Positions 21,449 to 34,038 of a stretch of DNA of 64,000 bases are shown in pieces. The stretch is from contig OV884056.1 in assembly GCA_930367215.1 (NCBI GenBank), positions 127,384,845-127,448,844 of the forward strand, written 5' to 3'. The position numbers were made by a program, and so were the translations under genes. Origin of the DNA: Pollenia angustigena. Lineage: Eukaryota > Arthropoda > Insecta > Diptera > Polleniidae. A model generated the notes under the pieces. That model was not told where the DNA came from, ran no database searches, and saw nothing but the letters and a program-made list of their open reading frames with translations. Positions within the stretch are counted from its first letter, which is position 1. The number at the start of each line of letters is the position of its first letter.

Positions 21449-22716
21449 ATGTCGAGTGCTGAGGACGGAGGTTCGGCGAAATCGAAGAAGTTCAAGCCTG
21501 GTTCCCCTCAGGCTAAGCGTGCTGCTGCTGCTGCTAAGGCGGCTAGTGCTGTTGGTGATGTTGGTACTGTTGGTGCTGGTGCTCCCAAGGCTGTTGCTGG
21601 TGCTGCTGCAGGTGTTTCCGGTGGAGCTGTAGTTGATGATGAAGTGATGGTCATAAATACTGACGCGTCATCGGTTGTGTACGGTTCCCGTAGGTCGAGG
21701 AACAGAAAGAGGGTTGGAGGTATGGCAGCTGCCGATGGCGAGATACAGGGGATGAAGGAGATAACGAGAGGTCTAACGGCGGTGGTTGTTAAGGAGGGCG
21801 TGTCGACTAGGCTGGCGAGTGAAGTGCTGGAGTTCGCGGAGGTGCTGATTCGGCTCATTGCCGAAAATGAAAGACTGAGGGGACGATTGGATGTTGGTGT
21901 GGTAGCTGGGCCCTCGAAAGTGGCCTCGGCTGGTGCAGCGCCTGTATTTGCGGTGCCGAAGGCGCCTGATGTCCCTGTGGCTGCTCCCAAGTTGCCATAC
22001 GCGACGAAGCCGGTGGAGACGTGGGCTGTGATGGTGAAAGGGAAAGGTGTCCCTGTTTCATCTAAGGAGGTGGTGAGCAAGGTGGTGGAGCAGATGGGTC
22101 CAACGCTGGGTGTACGATTGCACGAGGTACGGCCAACGCAGGATGGTGGTGCAGTAATCCGCACTCCCTCCGTGGCTGAACGGACGAAGATCGTGGAGAA
22201 CAGCAAGTTCGGTGAGGTAGGACTTCAGGTGTCTGTGACCGATAAATTGGGTCCTAAGGTGACCGTGCAGCGTGTGCACGCGGAGATCACCCCAGATGAA
22301 TTTATGCAGGAGCTGTATGAGCTGAATTTGTAGGAGATGTTGTCTCCGGAGTCCTACCGTAAGAGTGTGAGGCTGGTGAATAGGCCCTGGAGGGCAGATG
22401 GAGGTCCAGTGAATATTAATCTGGAATGCACGCCGAGAGTTGCGGAGCACCTTAGGGCCACTGGCGTTTATGTTAAGTGGATCCGATTTTTGGTGCGAAT
22501 CCAGGAGCCAGTGTTTGCGTGCTATCGGTGCCTTGGTTTCGATCATCGTGTCAGCGAGTGCCGTATGGTGTGATGGGACATGGTGCCCCTAGGTGCCAGA
22601 ATGAAATTCGTTGCCGGAATTGTGCGTTCAAGGGCTTGCCTGCGAACCATCTGATGATGTCGATGGAGTGTCCGGTCTATGCGGCCGCGGTAGCGAGGGT
22701 GAATGCTAGACATTAA
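21449..22716 (+). pseudogene. ORF1 (gag-like) of B3, one stop and zinc-knuckle deletion
   Basis: It starts MSSAEDGGSAKSKKFKPG, followed by an Ala/Gly/Val low-complexity stretch, a basic RRSRNRKR patch, a predicted helical region around EVLIRLIAENERLRGRL and the R1-type pre-knuckle domain. A TAG at 22331-22333 replaces the AAG of B5. A 25-base deletion near 22566 destroys the second zinc knuckle and shifts the frame. The third knuckle is readable to the TAA at 22714-22716. Confidence 0.88.
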
Positions 22717-22718
22717 AT

Positions 22719-25655
22719 ATGGAGGGGTTTGTTATCTTCCAGTTTAATTGCCAAGGTGCATACGCGGTAATGTGTGAGTTGGGACAGGCGATGCGATGTC
22801 GTGGAGTTCGTTTTGCACTTTTGCAGGAACCATATTTCGTGGCTGGCTGTGTAAGGGGCTTGCCAGGGGGGATGCGAGTTTATACGGAGTGCGGGGGAAG
22901 CTCGGCTATAGTAGTTCATGATAGGGACATGGACGTAATGTTAGTTAGCAGTAGGCAGTGGGGGGTCTGCATTTCTGTGGAATGCAGTTTTGGGAAGATG
23001 TTGTTGGCTAGCATCTACTGTGTAGGTAGGGAGCCTTTGGACGCATACTTAGGTTACATGGATACGGTGCTACTCTCTGGGAGTAGCATTCCGATTATCC
23101 TCGGACTTGACGCAAACGCATGTTCTCGTATGTGGTTCTCTAAGATGCCCAGGAACGTTTCTGGTCATCCGAACTACATGCGAGGAGTCGTGCTTAGCGA
23201 ATGGCTGGTCACAAAGTGCCTCATTGTTGTGAATGAGCCGAGTGATTTATACACTTTCGATGGTCCAAATGGAGTTAGTGACATTGACGTAACGCTCGCG
23301 AATAGCGCGGCTTTGACGACTTTTGAACTTAGGTGGAGGGTTTGTGACGATTGGGGAGTAAGTGATCATAATCCGATCGAGATTATGGTCACCTTACGAG
23401 AACGGACGAGGGATACGCCTCTGCCTCTTAGATGGCGGAGTAACGGTGTGGACTGGGACAATTATGCTAACGCGCCCGCTGGGTGACTATAGGGCACTGA
23501 CGATAGATGACCAGGTCAGCATGGTTAATCGGTGGTTATTAACCGTTAATGATGCCGTGCTAGGTCGTTGTGTTCGAACGACACCTAGCAAGGTCAAATG
23601 GTGGACGGGCGAGTTGGAGCGGACGAAAAGGTCCGTCAGGCACCTCAGGAGGTTGTTCCAGAGGGCCAGACGTACCGGTTCTGACGATCTCGCTTTGCGC
23701 AAGTCCACTTATTTGTCTGCCCTAAAGAAGTACAAGGACATGATTCTTAGGATAAAGGGGGACGATTGGAGGAGATTCGTACATGACAACAGGGATGACC
23801 CTTGGGGTACGGTTTACCGTATTTGCAGGGGTAGGAGAAAAGTAGCTGACGTTGCTTGCCTCCGGGTTGACAATGTTGAATTATTCTCTTGGAGGGAATG
23901 TGCTGACACACTGTTGGGGGTTTTCTTCCCAGGGACGGAGGTAGTTGATCGTTCCCCTGTTATACGGGATTCGGTCGGCCCTCCCGACTTGGAAAGGTCG
24001 GAGGTTTCGGACAGTATTTGCCGTGTCAAGAGTAGGAAATCGCCGGGTATTGATGGTATGACTGGAGAGATGGCTAAGGCCATATGGAAGGCCATACCGG
24101 AATACTTGGAGTCAATCTTTGGGAAGTGTCTGAGTGAGGGCTATTTCCCTAGGGCCTGGAAGTCTGCTCGTGTTGTTGTTCTCCTGAAGTCTCCTGATAG
24201 AGTGAGGAATGATCCTCGCTCTTATCGGGGCATCTGTCTCCTCCCAGTACTTGGAAAAGGATAGCACTGAGCCGACTTCTGAGTACCAGTTTGGATTTAG
24301 GGAGGGGAGATCCGAAGAAACTGCGTGGCTGCATGTTAAGCAGTGCGTTAGTAATGCTTCTGACAAGTATGTGCTGGGAGTGTTTGTCGATTTCAAGGGT
24401 GCGTTTGACCATCTCCACTGGAATGCGGTTCATGACAGACTACGTAGTGTGGGTTGTCGTGAGCTTGACTTGTGGAGAAGTTCTTTAGCTGCAGAAAAGC
24501 TTGTGTGGTTGGTGCCAGCGGCACAGCTTGGAGGGACGTAACTCGGGGTGCCCGCAGGGTTCTGTCTGTGGTCCTGTTATATGGAACCTCATGATGGATC
24601 CATTGTTGGCACGTCTGAGCCGTCTCTGCAATCTGTGCGCATATGCAGATGATTTGCTTGTTTTGCTCGAGGGACAGTCTCGTGCTGTTCTGGAGGCGAA
24701 GGGTGAGCAGGTCATGCGCATAGTTAATGAATGGGGTGCACAAGTCGGTGTTGAGATTAATCTTGACAAGACTGTGATAATGCTGCTCAAGGGCAGATTG
24801 TCTAGTGCATCCTGTCATTAAGTCTGGTATCGTTAGTCTCAGATATGTGACTCAGGTCAAGTATCTGGGAATAATGATGGGTGAGCGGATGAACTTTTTG
24901 GTTCATCTTGCTCATGTAAGGGAGAAGCTGACTGCTGTCGTTGGTAAGGTCAAACGCATACTGAGGAGTGACTGGGGCCTCAGCAGGCGTGCTGTTCGAA
25001 CCATTTATGGCGGGCAGTTCGTTGCATGCGCAGCGTATGGTGCGCCTGTATGGTACGAAACAGTTATGACTGTCGTACTGTTTCTACGGATGCTCTTCAG
25101 GTCTTGCTGGGTGCAGCTCCCCTTGACTTAGAGGTGATACGCCGTGCTATCGCCTATAAGATCAAGAAGGGGCTGCCACTTCTTGCGCATGATTGGCTTT
25201 CTGCTGCTGACGTGGTGAAAAGGGAGAGTAGAGAAATCAAGGTGATGTTAGCCGATCACCTTGATTCTAGGTAGAGGACGCGCTGGACGGACTCTGACAA
25301 GGGTCGTGTCACGTATGCTTTTATACGGGATGCGCCCTTCGTACGCGGGCGCCCAGAGTTTGGCTTCGGCCTTAGTCTGGGGTTCTTACTGACGGGACAT
25401 GGCTCACTCAATGCATTTTTGCATAAGAGGGCCTTGTCAGACACTTCGGACTGTGGGTGTGGGAGGGGAACCGAGGACGTATGGCACGTTATTGCTGAGT
25501 GTCATTACTATGATGACATTAGGGACTTAGATAGTATGGGCATCACTCATACTGGGGCGGGTTGGGATTATAGTAGGGCCTTAGAGGACGATCGGACGTT
25601 GGGGAGGTTGGGGCAATTTGCCCAGGAGGTTTTTACTAGGAGAAGACGGAGTTAG
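22719..25655 (+). pseudogene. ORF2 of B3, multiply broken
   Basis: The endonuclease is complete, with N10, E37, LDANA and SDH. A 23-base deletion at about 23469 (between two GCTA words) ends the frame at 23486. RT pieces lie at 23362-24264, 24209-24541, 24501-24821 and 24805-25131, separated by a 35-base deletion (24258), a 2-base loss (24482), a one-base loss (24547) and a 5-base loss (24810). RT motif A and YADD are both present but in different frames. A private deletion of about 69 bases near 25073 and a TAG at 25272-25274 precede the C-terminal finger, 25419-25655. Confidence 0.88.
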
Positions 25656-26688
25656 TGGAGGCGGTTACTCACAGTCATCTGCGAACCGACGTTTGCGGTT
25701 ATCGTCTAACTGTCCGCTCTGCACATTTCTTGCTGTTGTTTCTGAGTTCGGTTGCTGATTATGGTGAATCTCGCTGATTTGATGGATGGCAATTTGTCCT
25801 GGCTGCTGTTGCTTGTGTCGTGGCATTCTCACCTCTGGCTTCCTTGGGGGCTGGAGATGGGAATGTCGTGGTGGAGTAGCGGCAAGCTGTGACTGATTCC
25901 GGAACGACCCCCTGCTCTACGTTTCTGCATATTTGCTGCTGTTCTACCGTTGTTACGAAGTTGCTGGGTCATTTGTGACCATTGAGTCTCCCGTGAGGGT
26001 GACTGTATTTATTGTTGTCCTTATGGTCATTGTTTGTGCGTGATGTCCCTTGCTGGTGACACGCGAGGTGGCCAAAGTGTCGCTCGTGAGAGCGGCTGTT
26101 TATTGTTTTTGTGTATCGTCTATGGTGATGTATAGTCCCTTTATGTGGATGTATGTTCCAGTGTCGCTGTGTCGCAGTTTGCAGTGTAGCTGTGTTGCTG
26201 TGTTGCTGGTTGCTGTCGTGTGTGCTGCAGTCTGCTGTGGGCCACCAGTCCCGGTACCGTTTGGGGTCCAACTGGTAGTAGTTTAGGCTACGAAGCTGAC
26301 CGAAGTCTTTATTCGGTGCCACGGGAACCAGGGTGCCCTTGGGACCTCGGTCCCAACCTGGTTATGGTGAGGCCCCTTCGGGGGAGTAACGTGGTGGTTG
26401 TGGTTTAATACCCATATCGCGGGTAGAGTAATTTATTGCTCGGTGTGGAGTTGCATTGCAACCGGTTGACATTTGACCATAAAATGGTAGGAGTGTTAGA
26501 TAGGCTCCGCCCTTCACCGAGGGGGATGAAGTGTCCAAATGCACGGATTCGAAGTCGGTACCCTTGCTCTGGTGTCACAGTTTGTGGCGAAGGAGGAAGG
26601 GGGCGATGGTCACGCATGTTTTGACCCTGTGTTAAGAGCACCGTTAGGAAAGGTCTTCGGACGATGATCACGTAAAACCGGAAAAATC
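25656..26688 (+). other. 3' UTR of B3
   Basis: Same organisation as B1. The left break of the 8,604-base duplication falls inside it, at 25970. The hairpins are kept; in one stem GTGT pairs with GCAC instead of ACAC (a G-U pair replaces A-U). Confidence 0.78.
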
Positions 26689-26702
26689 TGTCCCTATCTA
26701 CT
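26689..26702 (+). repeat. 28S rDNA-derived R1 target-site duplication, B3/A3 boundary
   Basis: Exact TGTCCCTATCTACT. Confidence 0.9.
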
Positions 26703-27521
26703 CAGTTGACTGATTTGAAGTGTGCGGACGTGTTCGCGGCTAAAATTGTGTGTTAAAAGTTGATTTTTTGTAATATTTTCTGTTTTTCTTAAAATCGAAA
26801 GTAGTTTACGGTTTGTGTGTGTTTTCAGGTAAACCTGAATATCGTTTTGTGTCTGTTATCTGCTTGTGCGTAATTTTTCTCAGAATTGTGTAATATTTGT
26901 GTCTTACATTATTGTAGCATACTTTATTGCCCCTTTGTGCGAGAAATTCGTGGAAGCAGGTAATAAACTGCGTGTGCGCGTTTATTGCCCTTTTCAGGTC
27001 ATCGCGTGTGTTAAGTGAAAGTGCTTGCTGCTGTATTTTTATTGCCGTAAGTGATTTTTGCTTATTTTGTTTTGTTTATTTTATTGCTTTTTGTGTGTGG
27101 GATTAAAATCTGTTAGTTTTTATTTTCCTGGGATTGTCCGTTGTTCACTGTAAGCGCTTTATTGCCTTGCAGGCGTTCTTTCGTTGTGTCGTGTGTTCTT
27201 GTCCGTTTATTACCACAAGTGGATTAACTGCTTTGTGTGTTTTAATTCTCGGTACTACGTTTGTCCGTTGTTCACTGTAAGCGTATTATTGCTTTGCAGG
27301 TGTTCTTTCTTGTGTTTTGTCCGTTTATTACTACAAGTAGCTAAGCTGCTTGTGGGTTTTAAAATTCGTGGTATTTGCTGTCTTGTGTTGTCTGGTTTTA
27401 CGGTTGTCGTTAATCTCTGTGAGTGCTTAATTGCCTTGCGTGAGTTTTGCTGTGTTGTCTGTCTATTTTGCCCTTGCTATTACTTGTCCGTGAGTAAGAT
27501 TGTGAATTTTATTGCTGTCTG

Positions 27522-28953
27522 ATGTCGGTCGTAGTGAAGCGTAAGGGGGAAAAGGCGAAAGGTCGCGTTGATGGGAAATCCGTTTCTGGGAATAAGGATA
27601 GTATTAGCTGTGTGTCTGATGGTTTGTCTGTGAGTGAGTTTGAGGGTGATAGTTTCAAGCGACCAAGGGTTGTTTCACTGTTAGAGACTGTGGGTGGGGT
27701 GGCTGTAGCAGAGTCGTCTGCTATGGATACGGTACATGAGTCTGCTAATGAGGAGAAGGTTAGGGTGAAATTGCTGATGAAGAAGAAGAAGAAGGTTGAA
27801 GGTAAAGGTGAGGGTGTTGGCGTTAGTGATTTTGTCCGTGGTCCGAAGGTTGGTACTGGTTTGAACGTGGGTATGCGTGAAATACATAGTGAGCTAGTTA
27901 GTTATTTGAAGAGTAAAGGTATTGCTGCGGAGGTTATTTTAGGTGCCCGTGAGATAACGGCTAGGTTTGATGGGTTGTTGGTAGAGTCCATGCTGGCGAA
28001 TGAGCGCCTTAGGGGTAAGGTTGATGCTCTAGAGGGTATTTCTGGTAAAGGGCGGGTTAATTCTTCTCCTGTTGTTTTAGGTCCTGAGTTGTTCGCTAAA
28101 AAGGTGGTGTCGGTTGCGTCTCTTGGTAAATTGTCTACTAGTAGTCAGGTGGTTTCTAAGCCGCAAGTGTCTGTTGATGGTCAGAGTTTCTCTAGTCCGA
28201 AAGTGCCTGTTCCAATGGCGGTTCCCAAGCCGGTTGAGACTTGGTCGCTTGTCGTTAAAGGGAAGCCTGGGGTTTCTTCAAAGGAGGTGATGGATAAGGT
28301 TAAGGGTGAGGTCGGTCCTACACTAGGCGTGCGTGTGCATGACCTTTTTGCTTTACGCAATGGTGGGGCTGTAATGAGAATCCCCTCTGTAGCTGAGAGG
28401 GATAAGGTTTTGGCGAACAAAAGGTTCAGTGAGATTGGTCTTGAGGTTGAAGTAAGGGACAAGTTAGGGCCAAGGGTGGTCGTGGAAAAGTGAAGTTTCG
28501 GTAGATGACTTCATGTCGGATTTGTATGGATTTAATTTCATTAGGTTGTTGAGTTTTGATGAGTTTAAAGGGGAAGAACGGCTTGTTTCAAGTCCATGGA
28601 AGGCTACAGGTGGTTCTGTTAGTGTCATTTTAGAAGGTAGTGCTCGGACTATGCATCATTTGCTGGCTGTGGACCGGTGCTACATAAAGTGGTTTGCGCT
28701 CAGGGTTCGCGAGTATGCTCAAATACGGGTTTGCCATCGTTGCATGGGCTTTGACCATGTGGTTAGGGAATGCAAGGCTAAGCAGGATATTTGTCGGCAT
28801 TGTGGGCAGGCTGGGCACGTGGCTTCACGCTGTGAGTCCGGTATTCGTTGTCGAAATTGTGCGTTGAGGGGTCAGCCTGCTGACCACTTAATGCTGTCTG
28901 TTGAATGCCCGATATACGGGGCTAGGCTAGCTAGGGAGAATTCAAGGCATTAA
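27522..28953 (+). pseudogene. ORF1 (gag-like) of A3, 8-base frameshift
   Basis: The first 323 codons, 27522-28493, are open, and the 7 bases missing in A1/A2 are present. An 8-base deletion between two AG words at about 28491 creates a TGA and shifts the frame. The rest, with all three zinc knuckles, is open at 28513-28953. The stop TAA is followed by one base and then the ORF2 ATG. The lesion differs from that of A1/A2, so the two A subgroups died separately at ORF1. Confidence 0.9.
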
Positions 28954-28954
28954 T

Positions 28955-31900
28955 ATGGATAGTACGAATTTCAAATTTTTCCAGCTTAACTGCGAGAGGT
29001 CGTTTGCGGTGATGTGTGAGTTAGGGCAGGCTATTCGTAGTACGGGTGCGGCTTTTGTTTTTGTGCAAGAGCCGTACACTACGGCTGGCCAGCTTAGGGG
29101 TCTTCCTAGGGGTTTACGTATTTTTACGGATGTTGGGCGTAAGGCAGCTGTTATAGTAACAGATTCGGCAATTGACTGCACTATGGCGAGTTCTTCGGAA
29201 TTCGGCGTGTGTATTTCTGCTGAGGGTGCTTTTGGTAGGGTATTTTTGTGTAGTTTATATTGTAGGTTTGGTGATCCGTTGGAACCATATTTAGATTATA
29301 TGGAATCAGTGCTGCTCCTGGCGGGTGGATTTCCACTGATTTTTGGCCTTGACGCGAATGCCTGTTCTCATATGTGGTTTAGTAAGATGAGTAGAAGCGC
29401 TCCTGCACATCAAAGTTATGCCCGAGGACTGGTGCTTAGCGAGTGGCTGATCGCCAATAATGCTCATGTTTTAAATGAGCCGAGCGATCTGTATATCTTC
29501 GATGGTCCCTGCGGTTCAAGTGATATTGATGTTAGTTTAGCGAATAGTATAGCTAGGACAGGTTTCACTTTTAGTTGGTCGATTAGAGGTGATTGGGGGG
29601 TGAGTGATCACAGCCTCATTGAGGTTGTGGTCGGTCATACGCAGCGTGTTGTGGTGGACAATGACTTCCGTCATTGGGGTCGTCCTAGTGTTAGTTGGGA
29701 CAACTATGCTGTATTTTTCAGGGAAATGGTGTTAGAAACATCCTTGGCAGATTTTTCAAATCTGTCTGTGGATAAGCAGGTTGCTAAGGTAGATGAGTGG
29801 CTAGTGTATTCGAATGATACGATTTTAGGTCGGCAGCGTAGGCGTAAGTTTGGTAAAGTAAAGTGGTGGACTCGAGACCTGACTGAAATGCGTCAGGGTG
29901 TCCGTCGTCTCAGGGTTTCGTACCAGAGAGGCCGGCGTACTGGCGCAGATGATTTAGCTCAAAGAAAAGCCACTTATAGTGCTGGACTTAGGGCTTACAA
30001 GGATGCTATTGTTAGGGTTAAAGAGGCTGAGTGGAGGTATTTCGTTAGGGAAAATGCTGATGACCCTTGGGGTAGGGTTTATAAGATTTGTAGGGGTAAG
30101 GGTGGGCGATCTGAGGTTGCTTCTCTTACCGTTGATGGTAGTGTTTTGTCTTCATGGAAAGAGTGCATGGATGCTTTGATGGCCAATTTCTTTCCGGGGT
30201 CGGTTGATCAGTTGCCGCCAGTCTTACTGAACGGCATTGATCCTCCACCCTTGGAGGGGATGAAGTCATTCAAAGCGTTCAGCGGGTGAGGTGTAGAAAG
30301 TCTCCTGGTATGGACGGAATGACTGGAGAAATGTGTAAAAGCATTTTTAAGGCCATTCCTGAGTATTTGGAGGTTTTGTTCGGTAGATGTTTGGCTGAAG
30401 GTTATTTTCCTGTGGCTTGGAAAACAGCTCGTGTTGTGCTGCTGCTTAAGTCTCCCGATAAGATTAGGAGTAATCCTGGATCTTATCGGGGCATCAGTTT
30501 GCTTCCAGTGCTTGGTAAAGTACTGGAGAGAATTATGGTGGCTCGACTTGGGCAGCTAAATGATGCGGCTATATCTGAGCTTCAGTTTGGTTTTAGGCAA
30601 GGTAAAAGTGTTGAGGACGCGTTGCTTCATGTTCGCAATTGTGTCAGTACTGCTACTTCTAAATATGTTTTAGGCATATTTGTTGATTTCAGGGGTGCTT
30701 TCGACCATTTGCAGTGGGGTGCGATAATAAGTAGGTTAGAGGCGATTGGTTGTCGTGAGATTGGTATTTGGCGCAGTTATTTTGAGGATAGAAAAGCGTG
30801 TGTGGTAGGTGGAAATGGCACTGTTTGGCGGAATGTTGTGAGGGGCTGTCCGCAGGGGTCCATCTGTGGTCCATTTATTTGGAACCTCATGATGGACACT
30901 CTGTTGAGGTCACTTGCGATTTCCTACAAACTGTGTGCATATGCTGATGATCTGGTCATCCTTATCGAGGGTCAAAATCGTGTTGATCTTGAGACTAGGG
31001 GTGGGCAGGCCATGGATATTGTAGAGTCGTGGAGTCGAAGAGTAGGTGTTGAGGTATCGCGTGAGAAGACGGTGATGATGCTTTTGAAAGGTAGATTAGC
31101 TAGGTCGTCGATTGAAGTCTCTGGTGACACTGGTCTCAGATATGTGACTGAGGTAAAGTATTTGGGACTAGTGTTAGCTGAGAGGATTAATTTTAAAGTT
31201 CATCTTCCATACATCAGGGGGAAGTTGGCTTCGGTTGCAGGTGTACTTAGGCGCATTTTAAGGAGCGATTGGGGTCTCAGCAGACATGCAGTGCGTACCA
31301 TATATGAAGGGCTATTTGCTGCTTGTGCAACATTTGGTGCTCCAGTATGGTATGAAACTGTCATGACTGGTTTGGGTAGGGACAAGATTTTTACAGTTCA
31401 GAGAATTGCCTTGCTGGCATCTCTGCCTGTTTGTAGGACTGTCTCTACTGAGGCCTTGCAGGTGTATTTAGGTGTTGTGCCCTTAGATTTAGAGGTAATC
31501 CGTAGGGCTGTTGCTTTTAAGCTTCGAAAGGGGTTACCTCTTTCAAGCTCTGATTGGGTTTCTGCTGATGAGGTGGCTGGTTTGGATAGAAAACGCATTA
31601 AGGAGGTTTTAGATGGTTGTGTTGTTGATAGGTGGCAAAGAAGGTGGGAGGTTTCTACGAAAGGTCGTGTAAAATTTTCGTTTATACGAAATGTCATTTT
31701 TGTTAGAGACAATCCTTATTTCAGCTTTGGGCTTGGTCCCCTTTAATGGTTCCTTTAATGCATTTTTGCATGAAAGGGGCTTGGCCAGATCGTCCAGATG
31801 TTCGTGCGGAGCTGATTCTGAGGATTGGCTTCATTTGTTAACAGTGTGTCCTCTTTTTAATGAGGCTAGGGATTTAGGTGGCATGGGAATTGTACATATT

Positions 31901-32008
31901 GGTGATATGTATGACTTTAGCAGTGTTCTGGCCAGTCCTCGCACCTTGCAATTGCTTGGTGATTTCACGAGGATTGTACTAAATACGAGGAGGTATGGTG
32001 GGCCTTAG
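28955..32008 (+). pseudogene. ORF2 of A3: intact endonuclease, RT in a second frame
   Basis: The first part, 28955-30289, has a complete APE endonuclease: N12 (FQLNC), E39 (VQEP), D133 and N135 (LDANA), SSDID 188-192 and S217-D218-H219. A one-base loss in a G run at about 30258 shifts the frame. RT continues 30286-31746 with KSPGMDGMTGE, FVDF (its Asp at residue 134 of this part) and CAYADD (219-222 for YADD). A small deletion with a repeated CCTTTAATG insert near 31737 shifts the frame again, and the C-terminal finger is open at 31691-32008. Two frame breaks separate otherwise good domains. Confidence 0.92.
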
Positions 32009-32115
32009 GCCTTAGGTTTGTTGAAGGTGTCATTGTATGTTCTCACCCGTAGTTTGGTTTTTGCTCATGACCTGGGTTTTTATCGACTGGACATGACTCT
32101 TGTGATGCATTTTGC

Positions 32116-34038
32116 ATGGCGGGGGCCTGTCTGAGTCGTCTAGGTTATAGTGTGTTTTGTGTTTTGTCTTCATGGAAAGAGTGCATGGATGCTTTGATGG
32201 CAAATTTCTTTCCGGGGTCGGTTGTTCAGTTGCCGCCAGTCTTACTGAACGGCATTGATCCTCCACCCTTGGAGGGGGATGAAGTCACTCAAAGCGTTCA
32301 GCAGGTGAGGTGTAGAAAGTCTCCTGGTATGGACGGAATGACTGGAGAAATGTGTAAAAGCATTTTTAAGGCCATTCCTGAGTATTTGGAGGTTTTGTTC
32401 GGTAGATGTTTGGCTGAAGGTTATTTTCCTGTGGCTTGGAAAACAGCTCGTGTTGTGGTGCTGCTTAAGTCTCCCGATAAGATTAGGAGTAATCCTGGAT
32501 CTTATCGGGGCATCAGTTTGCTTCCAGTGCTTGGTAAAGTACTGGAGAGAATTATGGTGTCTCGACTTGGGCAGCTAAATGATGCGGCTATATCTGAGCT
32601 TCAGTTTGGTTTTAGGCAAGGTAAAAGTGTTGAGGACGCGTTGCTTCATGTTCGCAATTGTGTCAGTACTGCTACTTCTAAATATGTTTTAGGCATATTT
32701 GTTGATTTCAGGGGTGCTTTCGACCATTTGCAGTGGGGTGCGATAATAAGTCGGTTAGAGGCGATTGGTTGTCGTGAGATTGGTATTTGGCGCAGTTATT
32801 TTGAGGATAGAAAAGCGTGTGTGGTAGGTGGAAATGGCACTGTTTGGCGGAATGTTGTGAGGGGCTGTCCGCAGGGGTCCATCTGTGGTCCATTTATTTG
32901 GAACCTCATGATGGACACTCTGTTGAGGTCACTTGCGATTTCCTACAAACTGTGTGCATATGCTGATGATCTGGTCATCCTTATCGAGGGTCAAAATCGT
33001 GTTGATCTTGAGACTAGGGGTGGGCAGGCCATGGATATTGTAGAGTCGTGGAGTCGAAGAGTAGGTGTTGAGGTATCGCGTGAGAAGACGGTGATGATGC
33101 TTTTGAAAGGTAGATTAGCTAGGTCGCCGATTGTAGTCTCTGGTGACACTGGTCTCAGATATGTGACTGAGGTAAAGTATTTGGGACTAGTGTTAGCTGA
33201 GAGGATTAATTTTAAAGTTCATCTTCCATACATCAGGGGGAAGTTGGCTTCGGTTGCAGGTGTACTTAGGCGCATTTTAAGGAGCGATTGGGGTCTCAGC
33301 AGACATGCAGTGCGTACCATATATGAAGAGCTATTTGTTGCTTGTTGAACATTTGGTGATCCAGTATGGTATGAAACTGTCATGACTGGTTTGGGTAGGG
33401 ACAAGATTTTTACAGTTCAGAGAATTGCCTTGCTGGCATCTCTGCCTGTTTGTAGGACTGTCTCTACTGAGGCCTTGCAGGTGTTGTTAGGTGTTGTGCC
33501 CTTAGATTTAGAGGTAATCCGTAGGGCTGTTGCTTTTAAGCTTCGAAAGGGGTAACCTCTTTCAAGCTCTGATTGGGTTTCTGCTGATGAGGTGGCTGGT
33601 TTGGATAGAAAACGCATTAAGGAGGTTTTAGATGGTTGTGTTGTTGATAGGTCGCAAAGAAGGTGGGAGGTTTCTACGAAAGGTCGTGTAACATTTTCGT
33701 TTATACGAAATGTCAGGTTTGTTAGAGACAATCCTCATTTCAGCTTTGGGCTTGGTCTGGGTTTCTTTTTGACTGGACACGGTTCCTTTAATGCATTTTT
33801 GCATGAAAGGGGTGCCAGATCGTCCAGATGTTCGTGCGGAGCTGATTCTGCGGATTGGCTTCATTTGTTAACAGTGTGTCCTCTTTTTAATGAGGCTAGG
33901 GATTTAGGTGGCATGGGAATTGTCCATATTGGTGATATGTATGACTTAAGCAGTGTTCTGGCCAGTCCTCGCACCTCGCAATTGCTTGGTGATTTCACGA
34001 GGATTGTACTAAATACGAGGAGGAATGGTGGGCCTTAG
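32116..34038 (+). pseudogene. ORF2 remnant of A4 with a new ATG from 3' UTR sequence
   Basis: The joint places an ATG from the A3 3' UTR (at 32116) in frame with RT. This gives an open frame of 410 codons, 32116-33348, whose first 16 residues are non-coding in origin. It contains the whole RT core, with KSPGMDGMTGE, FVDFRGAFDH, RGCPQGS and YADD. It then ends at the TGA shared with A1/A2. A TAA at 33553-33555 follows, then the open C-terminal part 33592-34038 with CSCG...H...C. There is no endonuclease. Whether it is ever translated is unknown. Confidence 0.85.
32141..32166 (+). other. Rearrangement joint A3 3' UTR to A4 ORF2
   Basis: Left of the joint the sequence matches the A 3' UTR (GTCGTCTAGGTTAT). 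Right of it the sequence matches ORF2 (GTTTTGTCTTCATGG). Between them are about a dozen bases (AGTGTGTTTTGT) resembling an extra copy of the right-hand edge, as in end-joining with templated filler. The same joint recurs at 40745-40770. Confidence 0.8.

Larger units (their letters stand above)
20876..26688 (+). mobile_element. R1-clade retrotransposon, family B, copy B3 (defective)
   Basis: A 5,813-base family B element with a full leader and near-full ORF1. It shares most lesions with B4 (stop in ORF1, loss in the second zinc knuckle, 23- and 35-base deletions in ORF2). In addition it has private deletions of 12 bases near 21839 and about 69 bases near 25073. Confidence 0.9.
26703..32149 (+). 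mobile_element. R1-clade retrotransposon, family A, copy A3 (3' end lost)
   Basis: The leader (26703-27521), ORF1 and ORF2 are present. The 3' UTR stops after about 140 bases, at TCTAGGTTAT, where sequence from the middle of another A copy's ORF2 begins. It is of the A7 subgroup: it keeps the endonuclease region lost in A1/A2 and has an 8-base ORF1 deletion and a one-base ORF2 deletion. Confidence 0.9.

Noticed and set aside
27184..27522. 112-codon frame in the family A leader
   Set aside because: Cys/Leu/Val-rich translation of T/G-rich non-coding sequence; not open in A1/A2.
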